Shown: piece by piece, positions 25,255 to 39,033 of the stretch
How the letters are laid out: each line of letters opens with the position of its first letter
Numbering within the stretch: position 1 is the first letter of the stretch
NCBI GenBank assembly: GCA_905250075.1
Contig: CAJNOP010000119.1
Coordinates: 310,001 to 374,000 of the forward strand
Direction of reading: 5' to 3'
DNA length: 64,000 bases
Source: Rotaria sp. Silwood1
Lineage: Eukaryota > Rotifera > Eurotatoria > Philodinida > Philodinidae
Position numbers and translations under genes: made by a program
The notes under the pieces: generated by a model
Told to the model about the DNA's origin: nothing
What the model saw: the letters and a program-made list of their open reading frames with translations, nothing else
Databases searched by the model: none

Positions 25255-28200
25255 ATGATCTATACATCTGAATTATGTGAAAAAGTTATATCTGCTGTTC
25301 TTTGTTCATTTAATTCAAAAACAACAGATGATGAAAAACAAAATGCATTAAAATTTCTTGATGATTTAAAAGAAAATCAACCAATTTTATGTTCAACAAT
25401 ATCATTTGAATTATTAAAACAAACAAATAATCAACCAATACTTCATCATTTTAGTTTAAATCTTCTTGAATCAATTATAAAACATAAATGGAATATATTA
25501 AAAGTTGATGAAAGAAATTTAATTAAAAAACAATTATTTTTTATTATTAAAAGTACTTATTTAAATCAAATATTTATGAATTCAATACATATAAGAAATT
25601 CTTTAGCAAAATGTTTAGTTGAATTAATTAAACGAGATTGTTTTGAAAAAGTTAATACTACTCTAGATGAAATGATTAATATGATACAAGAAATTACTCA
25701 AATTCAAGGTTTGTTTTTTTTTTAGTTTTCGATTACAACAACAATATAACAAAGAATTTATATATATATATCAGCATGAATATCTATAATGAAAAATAAA
25801 TCACAAAACAATACAAAATATATCATAGTAAAGACTGTTCAATTGAAGATCAAACGAGTTTACTGATACTTATTTTTGAACCTACTTCTTGATAATGCAT
25901 TAGTCGACAAATGTGTTTATTCCATGAAATCTTAGGTATTTTAAATGTGAAAAGTTTTCTGTATATTCTCCAGTAAGAATATACTTCAACGGTATAATTG
26001 TATTCTGATTGCTTTAATGTAACAGCAATTACAATGAACAACATCTATTTTTGCTTCAAGCTTTTGTAAGCTGAAAACTACTGTCTATAGAACTTCACGT
26101 AGCTTTTAATCGAATATATATGACTAATTCTTCATGTTTTAACAAAAGACGAGATTATTCGATGGAAGTTGATAATTGAGAGATTCTTTGAGTCCTTGGC
26201 ATCAACACGATGATCACTAGCATGTTATTTTTTTTTCTTCTTTAAAAGTTTTCTCAAATTTCTAAACAGTAATGTTAAATCATATGCAAAGTTTCTCTTA
26301 ACAAATAAGCTCAATTCATTGAACTCTTAGGCAGTTATGGTTTCCAAAGAGCTTTCTTTCTACATCAATATCAACAGTTCTATAAAGAATTAATAAATTT
26401 CAATCAAATTTATAACTAAGATTGTTGAAATACAGTACCGTACAAGGAAAAGTTGATTAATCATCAAAGCTCTTTCATTTTCAAATCTGTCAAATTCACA
26501 GGATAAAATGTGCTTATCCATCGTATTTCTTCTATTTCTTACACAATCAAGATATAATTTTGTAGTTCACCTAAATTCTTCATATATAGTATATTTCACT
26601 TGAGTTACACAAAACTCATGATCGAAAAGATTGCATTCTCACCAGCATCCTTTCTCTATGCTATGTTAGAGTGAATATTGAACTTTGTAATTCAATTTTG
26701 AGAAAGAAAAAGAGTTCTAAAAGTGACATATCATAGACAATTGCATTTTGATCAAATTGTTAATGAACATATTTTAATTATAGACAATAATTCAACTCAA
26801 CTCGAACTTATTTTACTTGTTTATCGTTTTCTAAATGAAGAATTAACAATTTATGCTCAATCAATTCAAGCACAACGTCGTCGACAAATTCTAAATCAAA
26901 TACAAAAACGTTTAAATGATATTTTATTATGTTTAATACGTATATCAAATGATCTTTTAAATATTCCTGAACAATATGAACGTTTAACACAAACATGTCT
27001 TTTATGTATGAATAGTTTTCTTACATGGGTTGAATATAATCATTTTGAACAATATGAATTATTTCTTTGTGAATTATTTTTAAAATTTTTTCAATTAAAT
27101 TCTGTTAAATTACGTCATGCTTCATTTGAATGTTTACTTAGTCTTGTTAATAAACGTTTAGCACGAAGACAATTACAACAGCAACAACAACAAAGAAATA
27201 AACGTATTGCTTCATCACCATCATCTGCATTAAATTGTCAACAAGAAAAACTTTTTCTTAATTATTTTCTTGGAGATAATACATTAGAAATGTTCTATCG
27301 ACTTTTAATTAGTCCAACAGTAAGTGTTCTTTTTTAAGTACGAAGTTGTCATCCAATAAAAGTTATGTTCATATTCCTGTATATTTTATTGATGGGATAG
27401 ATAATCATGATAATGATAATTTCACGTCTTCTATAATGTTTTTCTTTTGAAAAATACTGATATGCATCTATGATGTGTCTTGGTTGCAGTTCTCACGAGG
27501 AAAGGTCCCCAACTGACGGACGCCGTTCGACTCCATATCATGGCTACAAGGTAGGTCTCTATGAGACTAAGAAAATCCTAAAAGGATTCGTGCCCATGAC
27601 CTATCGGTGACATAGTTATGACCGTTTTACTGAATTTTGGGCATGCAACAAGGGACATCCAAAAAAATCGAATTAAAGAATTTCGACCTGAAAATTTGCC
27701 AATAGATAGGTCTAATAGTCATTAGAATTACTTGAAAGTTTCAGCCAAAACGAATGTTCTTTTCTCGAGATATTGAATGGTTAAGTAAGCTTGGTTTTTG
27801 TGATCTGTCTGTGAAAACGGACTATTTTTTGACCATTTAATATCTCGAGAAAGGAACATTTGCTTTAGCTGAAACTTTCAAGCAGTTCTAATGACTATTA
27901 GACCTATCTATGGGCAAATTTTCAGGTCGAAATTCTTTAGTTTGATTTTTTTAGATATCCCTTGTTGCATGCCCAAAATTCAGTAAAACGGTCATAACTC
28001 TTCACCGATAGGCCATGGGCACGAATCCTTTTAGGATTTTCTTAGTCTCATAGAGACCTACCTTGTAGCCATAATATGGAGTCGAACGGCGTCCGTCATT
28101 TGGGGACTTTCCCTCGTCAGACAACTTTTCTTCTAAATCAAAGATAAATCTTTATTAGCACTCGAATACTAAACAGACAGATACTCAAGTTTTTTTCGTC

Positions 28201-28883
28201 GTGTACAGCATTAGATTGTTTTTCGAATTTCATAAAGAGAAAAATAAAAGTGATTTCTATTAGAGACTATAATTAGATTGTCTTTTGTATGTACGATTCT
28301 CTGAGTTGTTGTCCTCAATACAATAAACATTAATTGACTTTATTCTCTTCTCTTCTAATGATGGTTAGCTATTAACCTAGTCGATATAAAGCATACATCA
28401 ATGTTCATTAAATTGTTGTACTAGAATGAATTTATTATCTTTGAATCACAAGTGAAATAAGATTTTAGATACCAATTGATTTGTTTTGTTTCTCATATGG
28501 AAATATTTATTTTTTTTTATCGTATGTGAATTTTAGGATTCAATTGAACAATTACGTTCCATAGTAACAAATGATCATATAAATTGTTTAAAAATGCTTG
28601 GTCAATTACTTGTTAAATTATCAAATTATTTATTACAATTATTTCAACAATTAGCAACAAAATCTATTGATGATAATGATTTTTTAACATTTGTTAATGA
28701 ACGTACTAATTCATTTTTACAATTTCTTCTTTTACTTAATCAACATCCATTTCATTTATTATCATTAAATTCTTATCAAGCATTAAATTTATTTATTATT
28801 CGACAAATAACATTATTATCGAATGAACAATTTTGTTTAAAATTAATTTTTAATTTAAAACAATCATTACATCGTATTCATTT

Positions 28884-28919
<36 letters not shown>

Positions 28920-31900
28920 GATGACAACAACACTTATTGATAATGAAAATGAAATATTAAAAACACAATATATGCATAATCAACAATGTTTTATTTATGC
29001 ATTATTTGAATATGATAGTGAAGAACAATTCTTTTGGAAATTTTTTTCACAATATAGAAGTGAATTGCAAAAATTAATCAAATCATTTATTGGTTTGTTC
29101 TTTACTGAAACTGTTGCAAGTAAGTTATATGAGTTAGACTAACGTAATCGACTATAAATAAGTTGCTATTCGTACAGAATAATAGTGTTTTTTTAAGATC
29201 GTATCATTAGTATCTGAATATTGAATATTTGCATGAAGGATTTTAGACTTTCGATTTCATTTTCCTTTATTAATCTCCATAAAAAAGTCCATATTTCTAT
29301 AAATAGTCAGCACATTGCACAATGCTAAGCTTCCAACTATTCATAGAAATCTGGATTTTTTTTTGAAGACTAACACGACAAACTCGGACTCAAGTCAATA
29401 GTTCCTTAGGTTGAAATTCTGATTCGCTATATAAAAGTAAAATTAAGAAATTTTATTTACCTTTCTAAATATCACAATGATGAATCTCGGAAGTAGTTAT
29501 ATTTGAAAAAGAACTCTTCTAATCTGTATTTATGTCATCGTCTAAGAAAACTAAAATCTCATAAATTCATAAATATTATTCTCGTGCTTTCTCCAAAACC
29601 CACAATATCTTTATTAATCGGGTAATAAAGTATATTGATAAAGAATATGCTTGAAAATTAACTGTTAATAGAAACTTTAATTTAAGAAAAATACAAAAAT
29701 ATTTTTCTCTGTATTTGATGTATCTATCAATCATTAGAAAATTTCATATGAAGAAATAATTCCATCATACATAGTTTTTTTGTGGTCTTTACTGAGATTC
29801 AATTTAGAATATTTCTATAGAGAGTTTCAAAAACGTTGAATATATATCATCAATATTTTATATTTCGAGTTTAAATTTTGTTATTGATATAATTTATTAT
29901 CAAATCAATAATTTCTTTTTCTTTTGATAATCGAATAGATATTGAAATGAATATGTCATGTTTAAAATCAATTCTTGAAAATCTTTTTATCTATCTTGAA
30001 TCTCTTGTACAACGTACACCAAATCAAACTTGTAATACAATATCAACATCATTATCTTCAATATATTTAATCATTGAATGGGAAGCATTGTATTTATTAC
30101 TTGATCATGTTTTATTTATTGTTCGTAAACAATTATTTTCTTCATCATCAACAACAACAAAATTTCAAGAAAAATTTCAATCATTATTAATAACATCAAC
30201 AATAAAAGAACAATTTTTACGTACATTAAAATTTTTATTACAATTTACACCTAGTTTAAGTGAACATATTCATGGACATGTTTTAAATTTACTTTCATGT
30301 ATGTTTTTTATAACACAACATGATCAAACATTAGCTATACAAATAATTCAACGTCTTTTAACAACATTTCAATCATATCAACAACAATCAATTGGTAAGA
30401 AAATATTTTGTTCATATTTTAATTCAGTAGAAATTGTGCTAATAGTTTTTATTTTTTTCTAACTAGCTGGAACTGATAAAAATCAAAGTGAAGTAATGCA
30501 AATTCAATCATCAAATGCATTTCTTTATTTATGTAAAAATTTTACTGAAAAAATAATTAATTATTATTCAGAATTATATCCATTTCTTTGTCAATTATAT
30601 AAAAATGAATTTCAATCAACAAAAACATTATTATCAATAACTATTGATGAATTATCAAATCCAGCATTAAAATTAATTGATTCAATGCAAATATTATTTT
30701 TTTATAAATTAAATCATTTAACAACGTTAGATAATAATCAATTAGAAGATTTTTATGAATTAATTAAACCTATTTATGAAATATTAAATATATCATTACA
30801 AGCTGATACATTAACAATATTTATTGAATATCTTGATTTATGTTCAAATCGACGTGAACCTATGAATATAATACGTTATCGACGAAGAGCTTTAATGCTT
30901 GCTTTACATTGTTTATGTTTATTAATACGTTGTACTAAACAACAACAATTAGATGCTAATATTCGTTCGAAAATTTCTATTTGTTTTCGTCCAATTTTAT
31001 TTGATTATATATTAAAAGTAACACAATTTTGTAATCAATTATATGATCGACAAATAAATCCATTCTATGATATATTAAAAATAAATTTAACATATAGTGA
31101 TACAGAAAGACAATTGTATTTGGGTACATATGAAAGTAATAATGTAACAAAAGCAACAATTCCATCAACGTAAGAAAAAAATTCATAAAATAATTTAAAA
31201 TATTCTCAATTAGAATGTTGATAGTTTATGACAAAAACTATTTCATCACGAGATAGAAATAAGTGACTTATCTTATCAATAATACACAATTGTTTAGATA
31301 TTTCCTAATCAGTTGAAATCTTTTTTACCAAATTCTTTTTTCAGAATAATGTAGTGCTGCTGCTCCAAAAGTGCCATCAAATGACTCATTTTTTCACAAA
31401 TATGTTTTATTTTTGTATATTCCAATAAGCGATCTACTATCAAATTAATATGACGAAGAGAATAAATCTATTAGTTTTTGAAATCTAGATTTGGTAAGCT
31501 TGCATATATTTTTAAACAATACGATCAAGACTGACGAAAGGAGATCTCTGATTTTCTTTTTTGTTATACGGATGATTGAGTGATAATGATAACAAGTACG
31601 ATTCGAGACTACTTATCATCATATATTTAATGCACATTTATGGATATTAATATTGATGATTGATCTGATACCAGAGCTGTCGGCCTGCTAGGCGCCTGGC
31701 AGGCACCAGGCCAGGCCGGATTTTGAAATTTTGGTCTGGTCTGCAGGCAGGCCAGGCTAAACTTGGTTGCCTGGGTGATTTCATTTGTATTATTTTTCCT
31801 TATCAATTTTAGCAAGACAAATACATTCAATTCCAGCAACTAGTGCTGGTATAGAACGGCAGTGTAATATTGGCAATCTTACATTAACTGATCGAAGGTC

Positions 31901-34900
31901 TTGTTTGTATCCACAACAACTGCACAATATCCTATGTATTCAGGCTATGTCGAAATTAGATTGTAAAACTGGAGGAGACCCTTCAAAAAATCTATTTTTT
32001 CCGAGACGATTCGAGGTTGGAGTTTTATCATAGGAAGATGCACCGAATTCTCCCCTTTTAGAATATTTATGCTTTATCGAAAAATGAATTGATTCTGATG
32101 AACTTATCGTCTAAAACCTGGCTCATACTATCATATTTTTCGAGAAATTTTCACTTTTTTTTCAAGCTTTTTCTACTTTTAAGGCTGCTTTCTCTTTCCA
32201 TCAGTATGTCGGAAAGTTCTTTTTTTAAAATACTAATCACTAAGAGACTATGAACACTTAATATTAAGATCATAAATTTATAGCTTGTCTTGAACATTGA
32301 TATACATATCAGATGATTTTTGGAAAAATCGATTTTTAATACTTATTTTCCGTTTTTCTTAAAATCAGTTTTTTTCGAGCATGAAGTTTACGCGGGCCGG
32401 TTTTTCTCCATAATGACTCGACATAGCAATGATAAGTTTTTTTATTACATAGAAGGCAGCTAGGGCTAGATGCTCACAGAGCCGGATTTTCGAATTTCTC
32501 TATTGGTGAAATAAAAAGCTCAAATGTCTCAATTATATCAGCGTTTTTTTTGGTCATGAATTCGAGAAATTTTCGGAGAAGAGTTTTTATAAAACAAACA
32601 AAGAGAATTTCGAAAATCGGGCTCTATGAGAATCTAGCGCCAAGGGTACTCTACAACTTAAAAACAGCCCCGCTATGTGAGCGCATGTCCTGATTGTAAA
32701 AACCTTGCCAACGTTCAGGGTACTTTTGACCAATAAATAGATAATAATTCGTGAATAGCTCATAGATTTGAGGAGATATTTTAACTATAATCTATTCTAG
32801 TGAAGACTAACATTCTCTGAAATTTTTGTTGAACTACAGCGAAAAATAAAAAGTTCGTTTCTGAGGAGAGGCTTTAAAAATATTACGTTTTTGTGATTCG
32901 TCTCATGTCTGATTTGCTAAATTAATTTTCATAAAGTGTATGTATATTCTATTGTATATTGCTCTTTTTGCTATTATGTATATTTTTGTTATGTAGATAA
33001 AACAGTATAAACTTTATCGTTATATTTTCTAAATTCTAGCATTTATTGTTCGAAAAAAACTACTAAAAATGAGTTGATTTTCATTATACGCATTTGTTTT
33101 GCAAAGATATGCAATCATATTATTTTGAGAATAAAGGATAAAATACGTAACGGAAACTGATGTCTTAAATTATTGCTAAAGTATCAATTTACTAATCTGA
33201 AAAATCAAAAACACTATTTGGCCTGGTTTAGCCTGCAGGCAGGCCAGGCCAGACCAGGCTGGAAAAAGTGGCCTGTTGACAGCTCTGTCTGATACGCATC
33301 ATGAATGGTGACAAATAAGGTTTTTTTTTAAATATTTGACAGATTAAAATAACATTGTCCTCTCGTCAAAATTACCTGATCATTGCTGTATTGGTTTTTC
33401 TAATGAGGAGGAAATCACTGAAAGTGATTGGTTACTTTTAAGCTTATATTTTATTATAGGAAACTAGTTTAATTTATACAATTCAAAATTTATAATTTAA
33501 ATATTTAGTGTTACACCTTCAAGTCCTCCAGTAAGTTATGTACGATTGAATTCAACATCGAATATTCTTATTGATGATGAACGTCTTCGTGATTATCTTC
33601 ATCGTTTATTTGATATATGTTATCAAATAAATGGAATGTATTTTGCTCATGATACTGATTTATATTATTTAAAATTAAATGATAATAATTATTTATTAAC
33701 AACATATTTACAAAAAATTCTTTTTGAAAATTTTAATACTCTTCCATCATTTCGTCTTCGTATTGTTTTAAGACATTTTTGTCGTTTATTTGTTGAAAAT
33801 TATTCATCATCAATAAATACTGATAAAGAAATAATTGATGAATTATTTCTTAAATTTCTTAATGCTTTTTTACCTTATATTCAACAACGTTTAACAACAA
33901 TGTGGAATAATTTATTAACAACAACAATGAATTATCAACAAGGTCAATGTTCGGATGAAGTTATTGAAGAATGTGTTTGTGTATTAATAACACGAGATTT
34001 TATTGATATAATAAGATATTTTATATTTAAAACAATATCAGGACAAACAAATTCTTCTTCAATAAATATGAATAAAAAAAAGAATAAAATAAATCTTGCA
34101 CGTAATAATAGTGAAAGTATGTGTGAAGAAACAAATGGTGATTTAGATCAAATTGATGAATGGGATGAACAAACTACCTATAATAATATTAGTAATAAAT
34201 TATTAAATAATTCACATGAAAAACTTGATTATAGTGATCTTTTTATGTATATGATGAAAATGGCTCGACAAAGTAAGTGAGTTCTTTAAGAAAAGAGTGT
34301 GGGTATGGGTGTTGTCTTAGTAAGAACTAACACCCACACCCTGTCAAATGTTAAGCAGAAATATTAGATAAATAGTATTGCGAGGCTCTAAAACGTTCAA
34401 TGTTCACTTTTTTCCTAACATTAGCTATAAAATATATTATTTAGATTCTTCATTGGCTCTGCATCTATTTAGCAATATAATTCGAATTTTATTTGAATGT
34501 TTAACTTTTCCTGATGCATATTGTATTAATCGTTTCTTACCTATCATTCTTCCAATAACAAAATTTTATACAGATGTTATTGATAAACAAGTGAATATAT
34601 CTTCATTAATTGATATCAAATTTTTATTTCAATGTTTACTTAAATCACTTGATACACATAATGAAAATGAAAGTGTTAATACAAATCTCATATCATTAAT
34701 TGGTCATATATATGAACTATGGCATAATCAATATGGTCAACAACTTGACAGTGTTTTACATGAAACAATTCCACAAATAAATGTTGAATTATTAAATACA
34801 TATAAAGCACGTTTATTAACAAATAACGATATGAATAATAATAATAATAATAATAATACTAAAAAATCACCACAACAACCAATAACTGAACGTGAACGAC

Positions 34901-34995
34901 GTGATACATTTAAAAATTTATTAAATCCAATATTATTATCACCGATGTCAAGTAGAACAAGAGCATTAAATTCAACTAATCCATTTAATATATAA
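25255..34995 (+). CDS. XPO5: Exportin-5
   Basis: This is a karyopherin that carries pre-miRNA hairpins, and in animals also some tRNA and eEF1A, from nucleus to cytoplasm with RanGTP. Exons: 25255-25708, 26784-27319, 28537-29119, 29939-30394, 30467-31169, 33509-34272, 34445-34995. All phases close, giving 1348 residues, longer than human (1204). The N-terminal importin-beta-like repeats are recognisable: SELCEKVISAVLCSF, ALKFLDDLKENQPI, LLESIIKHKWN, RNSLAKCLVELIKRD and AQRRRQILNQIQKRLNDIL. Near the C-terminus LPSFRLRIVLRHFCRLFV and ERERRDTFKNLLNPIL match the family. Extra length comes partly from low-complexity inserts (poly-Gln near 27176, poly-Ser near 28888, poly-Asn near 34834). The first ATG in frame was used. 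Introns 2 and 5 contain transposon-like insertions, both cleanly intronic. AATAAA lies at 35122. Confidence 0.92.
27491..28126. mobile_element. 636-bp fold-back (long inverted repeat) in XPO5 intron 2
   Basis: Two arms of about 295 bp (27491-27785 and 27831-28126) are near-perfect reverse complements around a loop of about 45 bases. For example, the left GACGGACGCCGTTCGACTCC pairs with GGAGTCGAACGGCGTCCGTC on the right. The ends pair as GTTCTCACGAGGAAAGG against a slightly diverged copy. No coding capacity and no clear target duplication were seen. In the XPO5 pre-mRNA it would form a very long double-stranded hairpin. Confidence 0.85.
29281..29363. repeat. Short fold-back in XPO5 intron 3
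   Basis: An imperfect inverted repeat with arms of about 27 bases: AAGTCCATATTTCTATAAATAGT on the left matches the reverse complement of ACTATTCATAGAAATCTGGATT on the right with a few mismatches. The spacer is about 30 bases. It is a possible small MITE relic. Confidence 0.5.
31672..33287 (+). mobile_element. hAT-superfamily transposon in XPO5 intron 5
   Basis: The element is 1616 bp. It has inverted ends CAGAGCTGTC / GACAGCTCTG and is flanked by a perfect 8-bp target duplication TCTGATAC at 31664-31671 and 33288-33295. Both subterminal regions are unusually GC-rich, with repeated GGCCTG/CAGGC motifs, typical of transposase-binding ends. Inside, 31809-31950 (+) encodes LARQIHSIPATSAGIERQC followed by a LTLTDRRSCLYPQQLHNI segment, the hAT C-terminal dimerisation motif (IPATSA..ER). 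The rest of the transposase is missing, so it is non-autonomous. The intact duplication suggests a fairly recent insertion. Confidence 0.92.
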
Positions 34996-35234
34996 TAGTT
35001 TATTTTTACGTGAATTTTTGCTAGTCGAATAGGACAACAGTAGTTATGTATGCATGTATATTATATTTCATAAATTTCATAGTTTCTTTTTTCTTGTTCA
35101 TGTGATATTTTATATACACTCAATAAAACTTTTATGAAAAGATCGTTTATTATTATTTCATAGTCTATTTTTTATTCAAGTAAAAACGAAAAGATATTTT
35201 GTTTTTGGAGATAAAAAAAAAAGAATATTTAATA

Positions 35235-38081
35235 ATGAATCCATTATCAATGTCATTTGATGAACAACGCGATGTTAATTATCTTCAATTTGATCCAAAA
35301 ACAGTAGTAACTGATTTACAAAAAGCAATACCTGAATTGGATCTTGTTGGACTTGTACATAGTAGAAAATGGTAAATTTAACAAGGAACTTGTTCTTGAA
35401 TTAGTTTTCATGGATATTTTTTTCTTTTATTGTTTTCATTAGGTGTTGTGAAATGCTTCAATGTATTACTGTGGGATCAACATCGACTGAAAGTACTAAT
35501 GATGAACTTGATGAGGGAATTAATTTGAATATAACAGCACGAGTAAGTTAGATTTATAACAATATAATTTTAATATTTCGTCTTTTCTTGACATATATAT
35601 ATGTTGATATATCTTAGGCTAGTTCTTCTCTTGAAAAAATAGAATAATCTGGATATTTTGTTTTTTTTAGGAATTAGGTACATCATCAAGTTTATATTTA
35701 ATGGCAAAAAGTTATTTTGATCTTCGTGAATACACTCGATGTGCACATCATTTAAGAAATTGTACAAGTGGATATGGTTTTTTTCTGAGACTTTATGCAT
35801 TATATCTAGTGCGTAAAAATGATTATTTTTATTAAATGACTTTTCTTTTTTCGTTTTTTGTTTCTTAGGATGGTCTTAAACATCGTTGTGATGATTTTGT
35901 TGATGTATTTCGTAAGTTTATTTAACTTTCTATTCAATTGATAATAAGTTTTTCATTTTATTTCTAGCTGATACAGCTAGTAATCAACGACAAGCAACAA
36001 GTAAATATCTTTTTTCGAATTAATTGATGCAATTATGTTTATATTTTTTTGCTTTTTTGGATAGCCAAAGCATCACTTGACAATACATGGCTTATCCGTC
36101 TTCGTACAGAATTGACAACAAGTGAAAAAAACCAACCATTAAATGGTTATAGTTGTTATGTGTAAGTTTGTGATAGGATTATTTTTTTAAAGTTATTGTT
36201 TTTGTTTAGTTATGCTCTTGTACTCAAGAGATTAGGTTTACTTAATGAAGCATTACCTTATTTTGTTCGTACAGTTAAAGCAGTACCTCATCTTTGGTCA
36301 GCATGGGAAGATCTTGTCATGCTTATTGATAGTGAACAAAAGGTTTATTTAAAAAAACAAAATGCAGGTTTTTTTTTTCTTATTCTCATATTTTAGCTTC
36401 ATAGTCTTGATTTACCTAAACATTGGATACGCAATGTATTTTATGCTCGATGTTATGTTGAATTACATAAACCTGAATTATGTGTATATATTTGTAAAGA
36501 ATTAACACAAATTGGTTTTCAAAATTCAACATATATTCTTTTATTACAAGCTAAAGCTTATGAAACAGGAGCTGGTTAGTTAATTAAGATTGAATTTTTG
36601 TGAATACAATTCTTTTTTTGTTGTTTAGAATTACAATTAGCACGAACATGTTGTGAAGATGCACGAACTATTGATCCATATAATCTTGATTCAATGGATA
36701 TATTTTCAAATATTCTTTTTGTTCTTGTAAGTTAAATCAATATTAATATCTATTCTAATTAATAAAATTATTTCAAGGAAGATTATCATGCATTAGCGGG
36801 ATTAGCACAAAAATGTATTGAAATTGAAAAATATCGTTTTGAAACATGTATTGTTGTTGGTAAGATTATTTTTATTATTTATTCTATTATTTGTATTTTT
36901 TTTTCTTTATGATTGTTGTTCATAGGTAATTTTTATAGTATACGCAATGATCATGCTCGTGCTATTCAATATTTTACTCGTGCATTACGTATGAATCCTG
37001 ATTATCCAGCTGCATGGATATTATTAGGTCATGAATTTGTCGAAGGAAAAAATCATGCAGCAGCTATAAATGCTTATCGAGAAGCGTTAGGTAAGTTGAA
37101 TAATCAAGAGACAAAAGTATATATGAGAAATGTGTTGACAACGAAATGAACTAACGAGTGCTATCTTTCTAAAAAAATTTAACTCAAAAATATATGGGCA
37201 ATACAATTCTGATTAAAGAATAAAATGTTTACATTCGTCAATAAAGCTAAACAAAAAAAGTCATTCTTTTTTCTCTATTTAGATCTTAATCGTAGAGATC
37301 ATCGTGCTTGGTATGGTCTTGGTGAAACATACGAAATAATAAAAATGTACAATTATGCTTTGTATTATTTTAAAGAAGCTTTTGCTCTTAAGTAAATTGA
37401 AATCTACTAATTTATTTTATATCTGTTTAATTTTTTTCCCTCTCTCTCTCTCTCTCTATATATATAGACCAAATGATTCACGTTATTCAAATGCACTTGG
37501 TGAAGTCTATGAACGAACACAAAAATTTCATGAAGCAAAAAAATGTTATTGGCGTTCATATTGTGTTGGTGATATTGAAGGAAATGCACTTGCAAAATAT
37601 GCACAGTATATGTTTTTATTTTGCTTTTTTTCTTTTTACTTACTTATAACTATCTTTTAGTGTCTGTGATCATTTAAAAGATGAAGAAACAGCAGCTCGT
37701 GCTTATATGGAATTTATTCGTACACAAGAATTACGACAAGTATTTATGAAGAAAACAAAAATTGTTTAATTAAAAATTTATTTTTATTTTAAGGTAAAAA
37801 ATTTTACAGAATTTTCTCATGCCGCTGAATTTTTGGCTAATTATCATGTAAAAAAACGTCAATATGATCAAGCATGTTCATATGCTAGAAAATGTCTTGA
37901 ATTTCCGGAAGTAAAAAATGCAGCGAAAGATATTTTAAATAAAATAACTGGCTTACGTGAAGGTCAACAACAACTTAAAGATAAAGAATTTTCCCAACAA
38001 CAAACATCAGCACCAGCTCCAACAGCTCAATCAACAATACATGAATTCGATTCATCATCAACAACAACAACAATTGATTAA
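35235..38081 (+). CDS. CDC23: Anaphase-promoting complex subunit CDC23/APC8
   Basis: This is a TPR scaffold subunit of the APC/C ubiquitin ligase, which drives mitotic exit. Exons: 35235-35371, 35443-35542, 35671-35808, 35869-35911, 35968-36000, 36065-36161, 36210-36342, 36397-36574, 36629-36726, 36778-36859, 36926-37090, 37283-37391, 37468-37605, 37661-37739, 37794-38081. Phases close, giving 605 residues (human 597). TPR motifs are clear: [80 protein letters not shown] and [20 protein letters not shown], followed by [19 protein letters not shown]. The C-terminal tail is Gln/Ser/Thr-rich. The start lies only 239 bp downstream of the XPO5 stop on the same strand. Very small introns (about 47-100 bp) dominate. 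Confidence 0.95.
37437..37467 (+). repeat. (CT)n(TA)n microsatellite forming a 3' splice site
   Basis: The polypyrimidine tract and acceptor of CDC23 intron 12 consist of a (TC)n run followed by (TA)n ending in TATATAG. Length change in this repeat could alter splicing of the exon at 37468. Confidence 0.7.
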
Positions 38082-39033
38082 TGAGATAATGAATAACCAA
38101 ATATAAAACAATTATTATGTTTTTTCAATTTGTATTATTTTTTCTTTCTACGGCTCAATATATTTTGTCAGATATCTCAGTTAAAAATGACTCGAGTTCC
38201 ATAGAAAATTTAATTTATATTTAGGTTATTGAGTTAACAGTAAAAGTATAAAATATTTAAAATAGACATTTTATGACATTATACATTTGTTCGATTGATC
38301 TATTGTGAAGGTTTTTTTTTTTAAATTTCTTCAAATGAGTTTATTTTTACCTTGAATGAAGTAACAACAGAAGGCGATAGACCAATGTGTACTTCATACC
38401 CATGTCTTATATTTCTCGAAGAATTCGAAAGAAACTATTAAAAAAAAACTTCGGGTAAAAGAGTTTATTTTGTATTTCTGCATTCTATGAGCAAACACAG
38501 AACAATCATCACGTGTACACGAGCAGCGTACAAAAAAAAAGTGCCTATATAAATCAAAGAAAAAGTATTGTTTCATTACATTTAATACTTCTCTTTCTTT
38601 TATTTTACACAATTTTATACGTACCTATACATTGTAAGTACATATATATACATAATGAATGGTGTAAAAGTTCTGCGTTAATTTCTTTGTTTCAAGTCTT
38701 GTACTGGGCTTTCGAAACTTCTAGGCACGTTGTGTGTCAGTATAACAAACACGATCTAAACTTTCTAGTCGTTTTAAAATATTCGAGTCACAAAATCATA
38801 TGTTCGTTAGGAAACAATTTTGTTTACAACTTGATTTTCCCTCTACAACGTTTAATGAAGGTGATGAACATTTTTTTGTTAGCAAAGTTCGTTAAAAAAT
38901 ATATCAATTTTTACAGAAAGTCAGATCAACATATTGTTACGCTATACTGAACACAATATCAATGCGAACTTTTGCACTATATGATATACATATATATTTA
39001 GATTTGTAGAAGTATACAGTTAATTTTAGAAAG
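38082..39033. other. Intergenic region, CDC23 3' flank
   Basis: About 950 bp. A 145-codon open frame at 38513-38950 (+) has no domain, no coding-like codon pattern and an initial stretch resembling translated AT-rich repeats. I do not call it. A TTTTAG site lies just before the next small ORF. Confidence 0.4.

Noticed and set aside
34290..34343. Short GGGTGTT/AACACCC hairpin in the last XPO5 intron
   Set aside because: Arms of about 14 bp with simple sequence; could easily be chance.
38513..38950. 145-codon plus-strand frame
   Set aside because: No domain, no signal of selection, composition of translated AT-rich DNA; kept only as spacer.
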